Shown in pieces: positions 11,977 to 22,057 of a stretch of DNA of 64,000 bases. A model generated the notes under the pieces. The model saw only the letters and a program-made list of their open reading frames with translations. It had not been told where the DNA came from and did no database searches. Each line of letters starts with the position of its first letter. The stretch's first letter is position 1. Where the stretch lies: NCBI GenBank assembly GCA_034440615.1, contig JAOTOM010005184.1, positions 1,823,501 through 1,887,500 on the forward strand, given 5' to 3'. Position numbers and translations under genes: made by a program. Source of the stretch: Ashinkailepas kermadecensis (taxonomy: Eukaryota > Arthropoda > Thecostraca > Neolepadidae).

Positions 11977-12054
11977 GCATGTGTAAGTGTATGTGTGTGT
12001 ATGCGTGTGCGTGCGTGCGTGCGTGCGTGCAAGCGTGCGTGCATTGTGTGTGTG
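11929..12054. repeat. (AT)n and (GT/GCGT)n microsatellite
   Basis: Pure AT repeat to about 11970, followed by GT, GTAT and GCGT repeats. Confidence 0.95.
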
Positions 12055-12417
12055 TGAATATGAAGCATCAGTAGAGTAACTGTATTCCAGCTTTCAATAC
12101 CTCCTCCAATGTCAATAAAATTGAGTACACTTCCTGGGCTCTGATTTGTACTTTGGAATTCATAGGGTGATAGGTCATATAGGTCGGATGGGCGAGCAGG
12201 CCACAAATGTGATCTGGTAATGGAACATCAATGTCACCCTATAATTCCCAGGATTAAATGAAGTGTAATGTATGATGCAGCATATAAAGCTCCATGCACT
12301 TCGCATTATCACATGTTTGGGATAGGTGGGTGGGGGAGGGGGAGGGCGTTTTAGGTCGGTTTTTTCATTCAACGTCATTGGCGTACTGCTAAGGTTAACG
12401 AATTTTGGGAGCTGTAC
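12055..12417. other. Non-genic stretch
   Basis: No gene seen; a G-rich run lies at 12326-12348. Confidence 0.5.
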
Positions 12418-12840
12418 GCCCTCTCCACGTCCCCCACTGTGGCGACACCCATGCCCCCCCACGTCCCCCCACTGTCGTAATGCCTATGCCCTTCTCACGT
12501 CCCCCACTGTGGCGACACCCATGCCCTCCCCACGTTCCCAACTGTGGGGACACCCATGCCCTCTCCACGTCCACCCACTGTGGTGACGCCTATGCCATTC
12601 TCACGTTCCCCACTGTGGCGACACCCATGCCCTCTCCACGTCCCCCACTATGGCGACACCCATGCCCTCCCCACGTTCCCAACTGTGGCGACACCCATGC
12701 CCTCCCCACGTTCCCAACTGTGGCGACACACATGCCCTCCCCACGTTCCAAACTGTGGCGACGCCTATGCCCTCCCCACGTCCCACACAATGGTGACACC
12801 TATGCCCTCTCCACGTCCTCCACTGTGGCGATGCCTATGC
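12418..12840. repeat. 35-bp minisatellite, about 12 copies
   Basis: Tandem unit built on CACGTTCCC, ACTGTGGCGACACCCATGCC. Alternating variants differ at the CCC/CCA and GCGACAC/GCGACGC positions. Frames open on both strands across this block are repeat artefacts. Confidence 0.95.
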
Positions 12841-13439
12841 ACAAGCAGCTTAATGCAAATTAATTTGCCATGATCAGATCAATGCACGATCTCATGACCT
12901 TTCATTGATGTTCTGGCCCCTCAAAGTGTCCAATTATAATGCATAGTTTATTCTTACTAACACCTACCCAATCAAATACCAAACTAGCGCCGAAAGCATT
13001 AAATTCGCAGTTCGGACTCTATAAAGAGTTTAGAGATCAAATGTCACAACTGATCTGACACCAAATAGGAGATTTTGAATGAGATCAGGAGCATGCTCGA
13101 TATCGAAATTATTCAAAATCGTAGATGGGATTTAGAGTGACTATGTCACGATAAATCTCTATCGGAGATTTAATACATGGCGGTCGGTTCTCTAAAGTTG
13201 TCGAGAAATGTTTGTCTGTCTGTCTGTGTGGCTGTGTGTCTGTGTGTCTGTGTGTATGTGCCGCTTCGACTCATGCTGCGCGAAAACGGCCGGGCGGATT
13301 TTGCTCAAATTTCACACGTGATCGCCGGTACGGGGGACAGATTATGGCGGTGGTAGTGATAACACTGCAAGAAATCGGAAGCTCCTTGTCACCTACTGCA
13401 GCCCCACACCTCATGGTGCTCCCTGCCACATCAGTCAAT
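12841..13439. other. Non-genic stretch with short hairpins
   Basis: Contains AAATCTC-TATCG-GAGATTT near 13155 and a GTCTGT-rich run (13210-13258) followed by AAAACGGCCGGGCGGATTTTG, a wording that recurs in invertebrate interspersed repeats. No gene recognised. Confidence 0.4.
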
Positions 13440-13975
13440 ATCAATTATGTGGTTAAAGTTGATGGAGCTGGATGAACAGATGTGGCTGCGCCTCCCACTT
13501 CATCAAAATTAAAGACAGCTAATGTGGTGACCGTCACGTGTTGCCATAGGGTTATGATCGAGTTCAGTATTGAACTCATGCAGTGCGGAACTCCGAAGCC
13601 CTGAAACCATCAGTCTATCTATCTCGGCCTAAAACCCAAAAATCTCGGAAAATGTAAAAGATCATCCGAGGTTCAGCTAGGCCCCGAATCCTTTAATCCA
13701 CCTTTAATCACTTTGGAAAGCAAACCTATGTATGCACATTAGCTCAGCTGATAAGTTTCAGCAAGCGAGAAATATTCCCAAACTTTATTGTGTTCAATAT
13801 TGGAGTAGGTTTCCTGCAACAACCTAGTGTGACGATTATAATTCTTATTCAGGGATCTGAACAAAGTCCTTCGTTGTCAGCGCTACGTATTCCCCAGGTA
13901 TTAAACGTTAGAACATTTAATTTAGAGGTAATACCGCCATACCGTTCCCGCCATTCCGGTAAGATCCTCGCACCC
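13440..13975 (+). repeat. Dispersed direct repeat, copy 2
   Basis: Second copy of the segment at 9955-10560, same orientation, about 3.4 kb apart. The Penelope-like fragment, two microsatellites and the 35-bp array lie between the copies. About 70 bp are missing relative to copy 1. Confidence 0.85.
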
Positions 13976-14840
13976 CGTCACGGGGTAGGGATGGGGGCTC
14001 ATTATATTACCATCTAATCTCCAAACTAAGCGTCACACGAAACCGGAAGATTTGTCATCGGAAAGCGCTCTACGAATATGACCAGAAACCACCCGCGGCA
14101 TTTTATCATCTCAAAGTGTGACGTCAACAGGGGGTATTTGTGGTCACGATTGACGTCAAGTTGTATGCTCTGAGTAGTTTATTTGGTATATTTTACAAAC
14201 AAAACTTGCTTGGAATCAGAAAAGGACGACGAAATGGACCGTGGTCCCAACATTTTCGCGCATTCAAAAATACAGCTTTTATTTCCAAAATGTTGAGTTT
14301 TCGACTTTATTTGCTTTGTTTGTGTCTAATTGATAGAACACACCGATGAACTGTGTTTTAAGTAAGATAAGCCCCATATAAATTCCTTAACTTAGCAAGA
14401 ATCTTCGATATTTATCCCCAATAGCAAATATGCAAAACAAGTAAGTCATCAAAAACGCAAGATTCCAAAAATTCCTCTGGGGCACTTTTGTTGCGTCTCT
14501 AAAAGTAAGCAATCGCTGAAAGTTTCATTCAAACATCTTCACCCGTTAAAGCGTGACGACTGGTTGAACATTTTTGAAGGTGACCTAACTTGACCTTAAT
14601 TAACTCGAGACCGTGAACGACCTGACCTTAACATTTTCACCAAGCATGTCAAATTGATGTAGGAACAGGTATGCCAATATTCGGCCCGCTGTTGCACACA
14701 GTTTTTTTTACTATCCGCGGAAAATCCTAATGGGGGTGTAAAAAGATCCCCCGATACTGCAAGATGCAAACCCAAAGATGTTTTAAAACGTACTTCGCCT
14801 AAATATGTATGTAGGGCACCAGATGTTTTCACCCTCGGTT
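13976..14840 (+). repeat. Possible AGGTCA-type dispersed repeat, diverged
   Basis: The start (CGCCATTCCGGTAAGATCC, then CATCTAATCTCCAAACTA) resembles the start of the repeat at 37674, and GAAAGTTTCATTCAAACATC with GACCTAACTTGACC resembles its middle. Similarity is patchy. It may be an old member of that family joined to the direct repeat just upstream. Confidence 0.4.
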
Positions 14841-15395
14841 GCCTAGTTCTCTCACCCTCTAATGCCTAGTTACAAAGTGTGTCTTATACTAGCTGTCTTA
14901 ACTCCTAACCTCCAAACCGTAGTCCTATCCCATCTCATTAGAATGATAGAAATATGTCTAACCGAAGCGCCAATCCCTTTGCAAGAACATATTTTCCCGA
15001 ACGCGTGTGCCGGCCGCCCGCCGCAAGCCGAGTCGTACGGGGCCAAGTGGCGCGGACGCCTCACTCCGGCACCCTGCCGACCTTGCACCAAGTTGCAAAC
15101 CTGGGTGGTGTCAAGTTGCAAACATGAGCGCGTCACATCTGCACTGCAACATTCGGCTTGCTCACACTTTATCTGCACAGTACACACATACACTCCTGCT
15201 GGACACACACGGTCACATATATGGTGAAAACTGAGGATGTCGAGAAAATTCGTCAGGAGACTGTTATGCATCTGACAATGCTCCAGACGGAGATTGAAAA
15301 CCGAGGACGTCAAAAATGTTCTCGGTATTCACTTCACGTCCTCGGTTCCCAGGTGTGCAAACATAAAATGGCCTCGGTATGCACGAAGTACAAGT
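14841..15395. other. Non-genic stretch, GC-rich in the middle
   Basis: A CpG-rich patch lies at 15000-15110. I cannot tie it to an exon on either strand. Confidence 0.4.
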
Positions 15396-15466
15396 GCACA
15401 CACACACACACACACACACACATCTGGACCATGCCTGACCCACTGACCCGTCCAGTCATGCCACCG

Positions 15467-15500
<34 letters not shown>

Positions 15501-15679
15501 CTAGACCATGCCTGACCCACTGACCCGTCCAGTCATGCCAACAGCTCACACACATCTGGACCATGCCTGACCCACTGACCCGTCCAGTCATGCCACCGGT
15601 ACACAGACAGACACACACACACACACACACACACATCTGGACCATGCCTGACCCACTGACCCGTCCAGTCATGCCACCG

Positions 15680-15721
<42 letters not shown>

Positions 15722-15830
15722 CTGGACCATGCCTGACCCACTGACCCGTCCAGTCATGCCAACAGCTCACACACATCTGGACCATGTCTGACCCACTGAC
15801 CCGTCCAGTCATGCCACCGGTACACAGACA

Positions 15831-15883
<53 letters not shown>

Positions 15884-15944
15884 CTGGACCATGCCTGACC
15901 CACTCACCGTCCAGTCATGCCACCGGTACACAGACAGACACACA

Positions 15945-15978
<34 letters not shown>

Positions 15979-16132
15979 TCTAGACCATGCCTGACCCACT
16001 GACCCGTCCAGTCATGCCAACAGCTCACACACATCTGGACCATGCCTGACCCACTGACCCGTCCAGTCATGCCAACAGCTCACACACATCTGGACCATGC
16101 CTGACCCACTGACCCGTCCAGTCATGCCACCG

Positions 16133-16176
<44 letters not shown>

Positions 16177-16308
16177 CTGGACCATGCCTGACCCACTGAC
16201 CCGTCCAGTCATGCCAACAGCTCACACACATCTGGACCATGTCTGACCCACTGACCCGTCCAGTATGGCCACCACCTCACACAAACCTGGACCAAGCCTG
16301 ACCCACTG
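15396..16308. repeat. Compound minisatellite: (CA)n alternating with a ~45-bp unit
   Basis: About 13 units, each TCTGGACCATGCCTGACCCA, CTGACCCGTCCAGTCATGCC, then either ACCGG plus a long (CA)n or AACAGCTCACACACA. The CA tract length varies from about 6 to over 45 bases between units. The last units decay near 16270. Confidence 0.95.
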
Positions 16309-16743
16309 TTCCGCATAAGAGGCGAGGTAGTTTGACGGCATGCGACTTTCTCTGGCCCGCGATGCAGCTATCGACTGGAAGGGAGAGAGTGCCGGCTGCA
16401 CCGGGCTGTGCTGTACCAGTATTGAGCTCAGCTTGGCGATGCACTGCCATCGCAAAATCGCTGCTGTTTGTGGAAGAGAGCTTGCTGGTAACTTGGCAGT
16501 TGCTTAGGTGAGTCCTTGCGCTGTTCGCGCCGCTACAGGGGATCGGCCAAATAATGGCCGGACTTATTATAATGCAGTATGACCGCACGTCTGGATACGT
16601 CTGGTAGCAACCAGCTAGCCAGACTAAGCAGCTTGTCGCGGCGCGGCCAGACATAAAGTATACACTGAACGATATGATGACTCGCTGTGTGGTAGCTGAA
16701 CTGTCATGCGCATACTCCAGCCACTGTTTGTGTGTCACCCCAG
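16309..16743. other. Non-genic stretch with a dispersed repeat fragment
   Basis: GGGATCGGCCAAATAAT at 16539-16555 with the adjoining CGCGCCGCTAC is an inverted match to 24755-24790. No gene seen. Confidence 0.4.
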
Positions 16744-16751
16744 CCGCTATG

Positions 16752-17077
16752 CAGGGGCGGATACAGGGAGAACTGGGTGCAGGTGTCCCTCCCCATGGAA
16801 GGTGGTGCCCCTCCAGTTGGGAAACGGCGCCCCTCCGGGAAGGCTCGAGTGCACACCCAGTCGGATTTGTCAGGCAGAGACACCTCCGAGAGATATAGGC
16901 AATCTTCTGACGGGAAAAGGTGCCCCTTTAATGTGCTCGAGCGTACCTCCATTCCATCCCCTTTGACGGATTTTCAGCCGAGGGCGCCCATCCGGGTACG
17001 TTAGCAGTGGCGCCTCTCAGAAGAAATGACGCAGCTGTAGACAAACTTCCCAATTACAATTCCTGGATCCGTCCCTA
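16752..17077. mobile_element. 326-bp hAT-type nonautonomous transposon (MITE)
   Basis: Begins CAGGGGCGGATACAGG and ends with its imperfect inverse, CCTGGATCCGTCCCTA (13 of the outer 17 positions pair). It is flanked by CCGCTATG (16744-16751) and CCACTATG (17078-17085), an 8-bp duplication with one mismatch. An 8-bp duplication with CAGGGGCGG-like ends is characteristic of the hAT superfamily. No transposase frame; it would depend on an element elsewhere. Confidence 0.85.
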
Positions 17078-17280
17078 CCACTATGACGGACAGACAGAGC
17101 GGGGGCCGAAGGTCGCCGCATCCAATCATCGGCCAAGGGTCCCTCAGCTCTTTAAAAAGCTACACAAGCCATGTATCGGAAAGCAGCTGCGGAACATCAG
17201 CAACATACTGAGCTTGGTTTTCGGCGTTGGCGTCCACAGTGGGGACACTGACGTGATTGGCGGAGCCTTGGGGTCGAGCC

Positions 17281-17395
17281 ACGCTTGTTTTGTCCAATGC
17301 ATTACGTCCACGTTCTCAACGCTTGTTCTGTCCAATACATTATGTCTACGTGCTCAACGCTTGTTCTGTCCAATTATTTATGCATCTTGGCGCTC
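17281..17395. repeat. ~40-bp tandem repeat, about 3 copies
   Basis: Repeated ACGCTTGTTCTGTCCAATAC followed by ATTATGTCTACGTGCTCA, with variation between copies. Confidence 0.75.
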
Positions 17396-17733
17396 AATAT
17401 ATATGTTCGGTGTCGTATATGTTTGGTATTCATTTGAGAGCTACTGACATGTAATACAATTAATACAGCATGACCGTTTTAACAATAGGAGGGAATATTG
17501 ACGGGTGTGACATCACTAGACCTCTTATCGGCAGACATCGGTCAGCAACATCCCCCTCAGATTCGCTTCGAGCGACAGGGCGAATGTCAGTGCGAAAGTC
17601 AATACGAAAGGCGAAAGTACCTCGGTCTGTTCCTTCAGGATCTCGTGACGTCACCCTAGTCAATATTCCGCCCTTATGCCCTCAGGCTCATTCATTTTTC
17701 ATACGGTGCTGTTTTACTATTCCACTATTGATC

Positions 17734-17788
17734 GTTGTCATGGAAACATACCATGGTAAAATCCACCATGCACCGTTGCTATGGAAGC
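17734..17788 (+). promoter_or_regulatory. Two X-box-like (RFX) motifs, tentative
   Basis: GTTGTCATGGAAAC at 17734-17747 and GTTGCTATGGAAGC at 17775-17788 resemble the RFX-factor X-box (GTTGCCATGGYAAC-like). They are 41 bp apart, with CCATGGTAA between them. No transcription start or gene is recognised next to them, so function is a guess. Confidence 0.3.
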
Positions 17789-17903
17789 AAATCATGGCCC
17801 ACGATCAACATCATTGTTGTATTCCGCATGCGTTTTGGAGTTGAACCAATTGGAACACAGCTCGCGTAGAAGAATCAGCAATCAGGCAACACAAAGCAAT
17901 ATT

Positions 17904-18095
17904 GCCACCCTGGTGGCTCAGTTGGCTGGAGCGCTGGCCTGCACTGGTCTCCCCTGTCCTGGCAACGCAGCGTTCGAGTCGCTTCACGCGCTCGCATGTA
18001 GCCCCGGGCTGGGAGGGTCAGTTGGCAGCTGGCCAGATAAGGCCGGGGACGAGCTACCGGGCGGCCGTATCGGTGCATTGACGGCACGTTAAGCT
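17904..18095 (+). mobile_element. tRNA-derived SINE
   Basis: Has a Pol III A box (TGGCTCAGTTGG, 17912-17923) and a B-box-like GCGTTCGAGTCGC about 60 bp further on, followed by an unrelated GC-rich body ending near ACGGCACGTT. The head no longer folds as a proper cloverleaf, so it is a SINE and not a functional tRNA gene. The target duplication is not clear. Confidence 0.6.
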
Positions 18096-18837
18096 TTTGG
18101 TCAAAATTCTGCCGTCGAACTGGAATTCATCAATCGGGTGGTGGGGCCAGGGCTCACGCAACAAGCTTTGCTTAGCAATAGGACCCTGGTTCATAAAGCC
18201 ACCCCAGCAAGAACTCGGATTCAATTTATTATAAAAAAAAACATTTCGATGGAATGACTTCAACATCACCATTATATCCGGCAGCAAACCGAACAGTAGC
18301 AGTGAGTGTACATCCTAAGAATGCGCTGTCACATCTGAGCATGTTGGTTAGCATTGATGTGATGAGCGTATCAGTGATCACACTTTCTCGACCGCTGGCT
18401 GCACACAATGCAAATGTAAATGAAGGTGAGAAGCCTTAACATGGCGTTCAATATCCTCACGGTTCACTTCGCGAGCAGCCAGGTGCTCACAGGTGTTCAC
18501 TGGCGATGATGGTACAACACTGCAGTGTGGTAGGTTGTAGTGTAATAGGTTATCTGGTATTGTTGCAACAAGTCATTCACGAGCAAAAGTCACGGACGTA
18601 CGACTATTTCATGTTCCCTGCCACATACGCCCTGCGCGGTGTGCCCAGTCGCCCCTCGCCTCCCCTCCCTGTTCCACCACACAGGGAGCCAATTGTCCCA
18701 TGGGCCCTCTCCCATGGGACAATGGCGTGCCCGTGCAGGCAGAGCCCAGTGCCACGTGCAGCGAAATCGATACGCTAGTTGTAGTGGTTTGCAGCGGTAA
18801 CGAGCGTGACGGTGGCCCCGTGCAACGGTGCACCCAG
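18096..18837. other. Non-genic stretch
   Basis: No gene seen apart from the hairpin listed at 18692. Confidence 0.45.
18692..18723. repeat. Perfect 13-bp hairpin with 6-base loop
   Basis: ATTGTCCCATGGG pairs exactly with CCCATGGGACAAT across CCCTCT. Stem ends are AT and the core is GC-rich. Confidence 0.85.
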
Positions 18838-19085
18838 TCCGGCGGCCACCTCGTGTGACCTGACGTCAGGTCAGGTGACCCTGGCCAGCGGCACAAACAG
18901 CCAGGCGGCCACCTCGTGTGACCTGACGTCTGGCCCGGTGACCCTAGTCAGCGGCCACCTAGTGTGACCTGGCGTCTGGCCTGGTGACCCTGGTCAGCGG
19001 CACAAACAGTCCGGCGGCCACCTCGTGTGACCTGACGTCAGGTCAGGTGACCCTGGCCAGCGGCCACCTGGTGTGACACCAGCCA
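18838..19085. repeat. Tandem repeat carrying CRE / AGGTCA palindromes
   Basis: Four to five units of 50-62 bp with GGCCACCTCGTGTGACCTG, GGTGACCCTGGCCAGCGG and an optional CACAAACA. Two units keep the perfect 18-bp palindrome TGACCTGACGTCAGGTCA (18856-18873 and 19028-19045). Others have changed it to TGACCTGACGTCTGG or TGACCTGGCGTCTGG. Confidence 0.9.
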
Positions 19086-20308
19086 GATCAATACAAAGGT
19101 ATTAACGGCTGTTGGGTTGAAAACTTGGAGGATTTGAGAAGTTGAAAGTGAGAACAATTTATCGCGAAGCGAGGCAAGCCCTAGTCTATCACTGCCAGGA
19201 GAATTAAACTTGCCTACAATTCCACTCGTATTCGGCTCATGATTTAACAAAAGACGTTCCATCCTCTCGTAGGATGCAACATCTTTTGTAACATCATAGG
19301 TGCCAAATCAGGCGTAGTATATAGTTTAAGCCAGCATTTTTTTTTATGCACGGCGGATCACAGAGGAAAACGTCTTCTCCCACCGTGACTGTTCTGACAG
19401 GAAGTTCTCTTCCCTGGAAAATCGATATGGGGCCGCTTCTGAATAATTCACCGCGGTGATTAAATATGGGATTTCATTTCAGTATTTGCAGTGCTCCACG
19501 ACATGCTCAGTTATACTACATAGGAGCGTGGCTAAGCAGCCAACATTTTTCATCAGGCCAATCGGGTTTAAATCATACAGCTCATCATCAAGTCGGCCTG
19601 ATATTACCAGCTAGTGGTTCGCCGGCTCCATTTCTCTGATGGCAATCTCGGGGAGGAGTTCAGTTGGCTGCGGCTCGGGAATCAGATCATCTACAGGACA
19701 CACGTCGGGCGCCTGCGTCCGTTCCAATGTAGCAGGGGCGGGCGGGTATTTATTCATCTAGCCGTTTGTTGCGAATCATTGCGACATTCAATTCACAATG
19801 ACTCTTAAGTTGCAGAGTCAGGTACACCTTGCACACGGGGCACACTTAACACATCAGGTACGCTTAGCACATTGTGGAGTCAGTCTCAGTGACTGCATCG
19901 TCAACAGCTAGAGTAAACAAAGAACGTCCGTGCAGGGTGTAAGTAGCGACTTAGAGCTTAGGTACAAGAACTGCTTGCTATAGAGCAGCAAAGGAAGCCG
20001 ATACACGACCGGGACGCTCTCGGTCAGGCAAGGGAAACGCAAGGATAAGCTTAGGCAGTGGCGATGATTTCAACCACCTTCTAAAAGTGATACTTCCGTG
20101 CATATTGCGGATATCGCCATGACACTTCTGGGCGATACTTCTGTGTATATCGCAGATACTGCCATGCTGACCATACCATGCGCAAATGGACCGGGCAGTC
20201 GAGTGCGTCGTAGCGTCTAGTTCGCATCTCCGTATTTGGAGGGACCGGGAGCCGGCTGTGCGCGGGTTTCGCTCATCGACGTCAGCTTGCAGTGAACAAA
20301 GCCACTAT
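19086..20308. other. Mostly unique non-genic stretch
   Basis: A two-copy tandem repeat of about 44 bp lies at 20086-20170 (GATACTTC, GTATAT/CATATT, CAGATACTGCCATG). No gene recognised. Confidence 0.5.
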
Positions 20309-20465
20309 GCAGACGTCCGTCCGTGTCTGTACGTCCGTCTGTCTCAGTGCAGACGTTCGTCTGTCTCTGTACAGACGGCCGTCTGTCTCTGTACAGACGG
20401 CCGTCTGTCTTAGTGCAGACATCTGTCCGTCTCAGTGCAGACGTCCGTCTGTCTCTGTGCGTCCA
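20309..20465. repeat. ~25-bp minisatellite (CAGACGTCCGTCTGTCT)
   Basis: Six or so imperfect copies; each unit contains an internal near-palindrome (CAGACG...CGTCTG). Confidence 0.9.
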
Positions 20466-20987
20466 TCGACGTGAGGATGAAGTCGAAAATTGAGACATAT
20501 CCGGCCGGAATTGTGGTGCTCTAGCTGCTCTTTGGCTGATTGTCTTCGTTGTGAACCTTGATTCACTGTGTTTTATCGATAACGTCCATGAATGCTGACG
20601 ATACGAATGAAACATAAATATATCTAAATAGCAATGGAAATGACCGGAAGACGCCTCAGTTCATCGGTCAAGACCACTCAGCTTGCAACTGCGAGATATT
20701 CGTTATCAAGAAATGTAATTAAGCAACACATAACGATAAAAAGATCAGTCGTTTACTTACATCAGATCCGCCAATTGGGCAATCCTGTACACTGAGGAAC
20801 GATTTGAAGAACCTCGACGAAATGCTCCTGAAAAATATAAGTATTTAAACGTGCCTTACTACGTGCGAAGTCCTTCACTGGAGCAGAGGGCTCTCATAAC
20901 GCTTAACGTTCTTATTAAAGAGCGGTCAACGTTCTGTACCTTCAGGTACAGAACGTCACCTGCAAGCCATACAATAGTATCGTTTTC
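20466..20987. other. Non-genic stretch
   Basis: Nothing recognised. A short inverted pair, GTTCTGTACCT-TCAGGTACAGAAC, lies at 20931-20955. Confidence 0.45.
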
Positions 20988-21066
20988 TGAACGCTGACGT
21001 GGGTGTGGAAGGCGACGCTGACGTGGGTGTGGAAGGCGACGCTGACGTGGGTGTGGAAGGCGACGC
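20988..21066. repeat. 24-bp tandem repeat, about 3.3 copies
   Basis: Unit GACGCTGACGTGGGTGTGG plus AAGGC, nearly identical between copies. Confidence 0.9.
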
Positions 21067-21249
21067 AACTGATGACAAGTGGCGAGCTCGCACCATCCCA
21101 ACGTTGGAAAGTATAGTATTGGAGAACGCGTGCTATACACTACGACTAGTGCACAGCTCTGTACACGCGTGACCACCCACTCCCATGTCCAGCTTTTAGC
21201 GGGGGACAAGTGATGCCGATGCCACCTCCATGCGCGCAGTGCACCGACC

Positions 21250-21632
21250 GTCGAGACAGTGACCCATTTCTGGCCGGCGGGTGTGTCGGTGCCCCGGCCC
21301 CCCGCCCCCCGACAGCATCCCGCCGTTGGAAAGTCGGCGCCCGTGCGACCGGTTCGCGCCGCTCCCATTTCCCGCCGTCTCGATGACGGGAAGGAGGGGG
21401 AGGGGGAGGGGGACCGGTCGCCCAGCGCGGGCCGGGCGGACCGGTGTGCCGGCGTAGCCGTCGGGCGTGCAGCTGGAGTTGGTCTCCGGCATCCGTCGGT
21501 ATTGACCAGTCGGTCCCGTCTGCTGGACGCCAGACGGATCCTCACCAGACGGATCCTCGCCAGACGGATCCTCACCAGACGGATCCTCGCCAGACGGATC
21601 CTCGCCAGACGGATCCTCGCCCGGCCTCCAGC
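21250..21632 (+). promoter_or_regulatory. CpG-rich region upstream of proposed exon 1
   Basis: Markedly GC- and CpG-rich compared with its surroundings. It contains a G-run block at 21388-21412 (four or more G-tracts, quadruplex-capable) and the 15-bp array at 21530-21619. It ends at the ATG of the proposed gene. No TATA box seen; it could be the promoter and 5' UTR. Position and composition are the only evidence. Confidence 0.4.
21530..21619 (+). repeat. 15-bp tandem repeat, 6 copies, in proposed 5' UTR
   Basis: CAGACGGATCCTCAC/GC repeated with one alternating base; 15 is a multiple of three, so an open frame runs through it into the exon 1 ATG. Confidence 0.9.
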
Positions 21633-21655
21633 ATGGTCACCGTGAGCGGGTACGG
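21633..21655 (+). CDS. Proposed exon 1: start and n-region of signal peptide
   Basis: Seven codons plus two bases from ATG 21633 in a good context (A at -3, G at +4), followed by a strong donor GG|GTAAGT. It leaves in phase 2, which is exactly what exon 2 requires: it enters with one base before CGG CGG. A first exon this short cannot be proved from sequence alone. Confidence 0.45.
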
Positions 21656-21978
21656 GTAAGTGGCGACGACGCTCGTGCTGGATGGCTGGAAATTGTCCGA
21701 ACGCAGCGTGTGCGCTTTGCGCGACTATTAGAATATCTACGACATATCTGCGAGGAAAAATATTTACCTCCACCGGTACGTGAACGCTGTGCTCGGCTAT
21801 TGGACATATCTACGATTATCTACGAGGCAGACGATTTACCTCCACCTTTACACAGCCTGTGATCCGCCAACCAACCGTAGGTTAATTTCCATAAAATAAG
21901 CTGAGGCTCAACACATTTGGCTCCATTGATCCCCTTTGTATGCATGTAATTAGGTGTAAAAACCATCCATATATATAT

Positions 21979-22057
<79 letters not shown>

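Noticed and set aside
20859..21773. A 304-codon minus-strand frame as a gene
   Set aside because: It spans two tandem arrays and a CpG-rich block, has Arg/Pro-rich content typical of GC-rich noise, and overlaps the better supported plus-strand exon 1.
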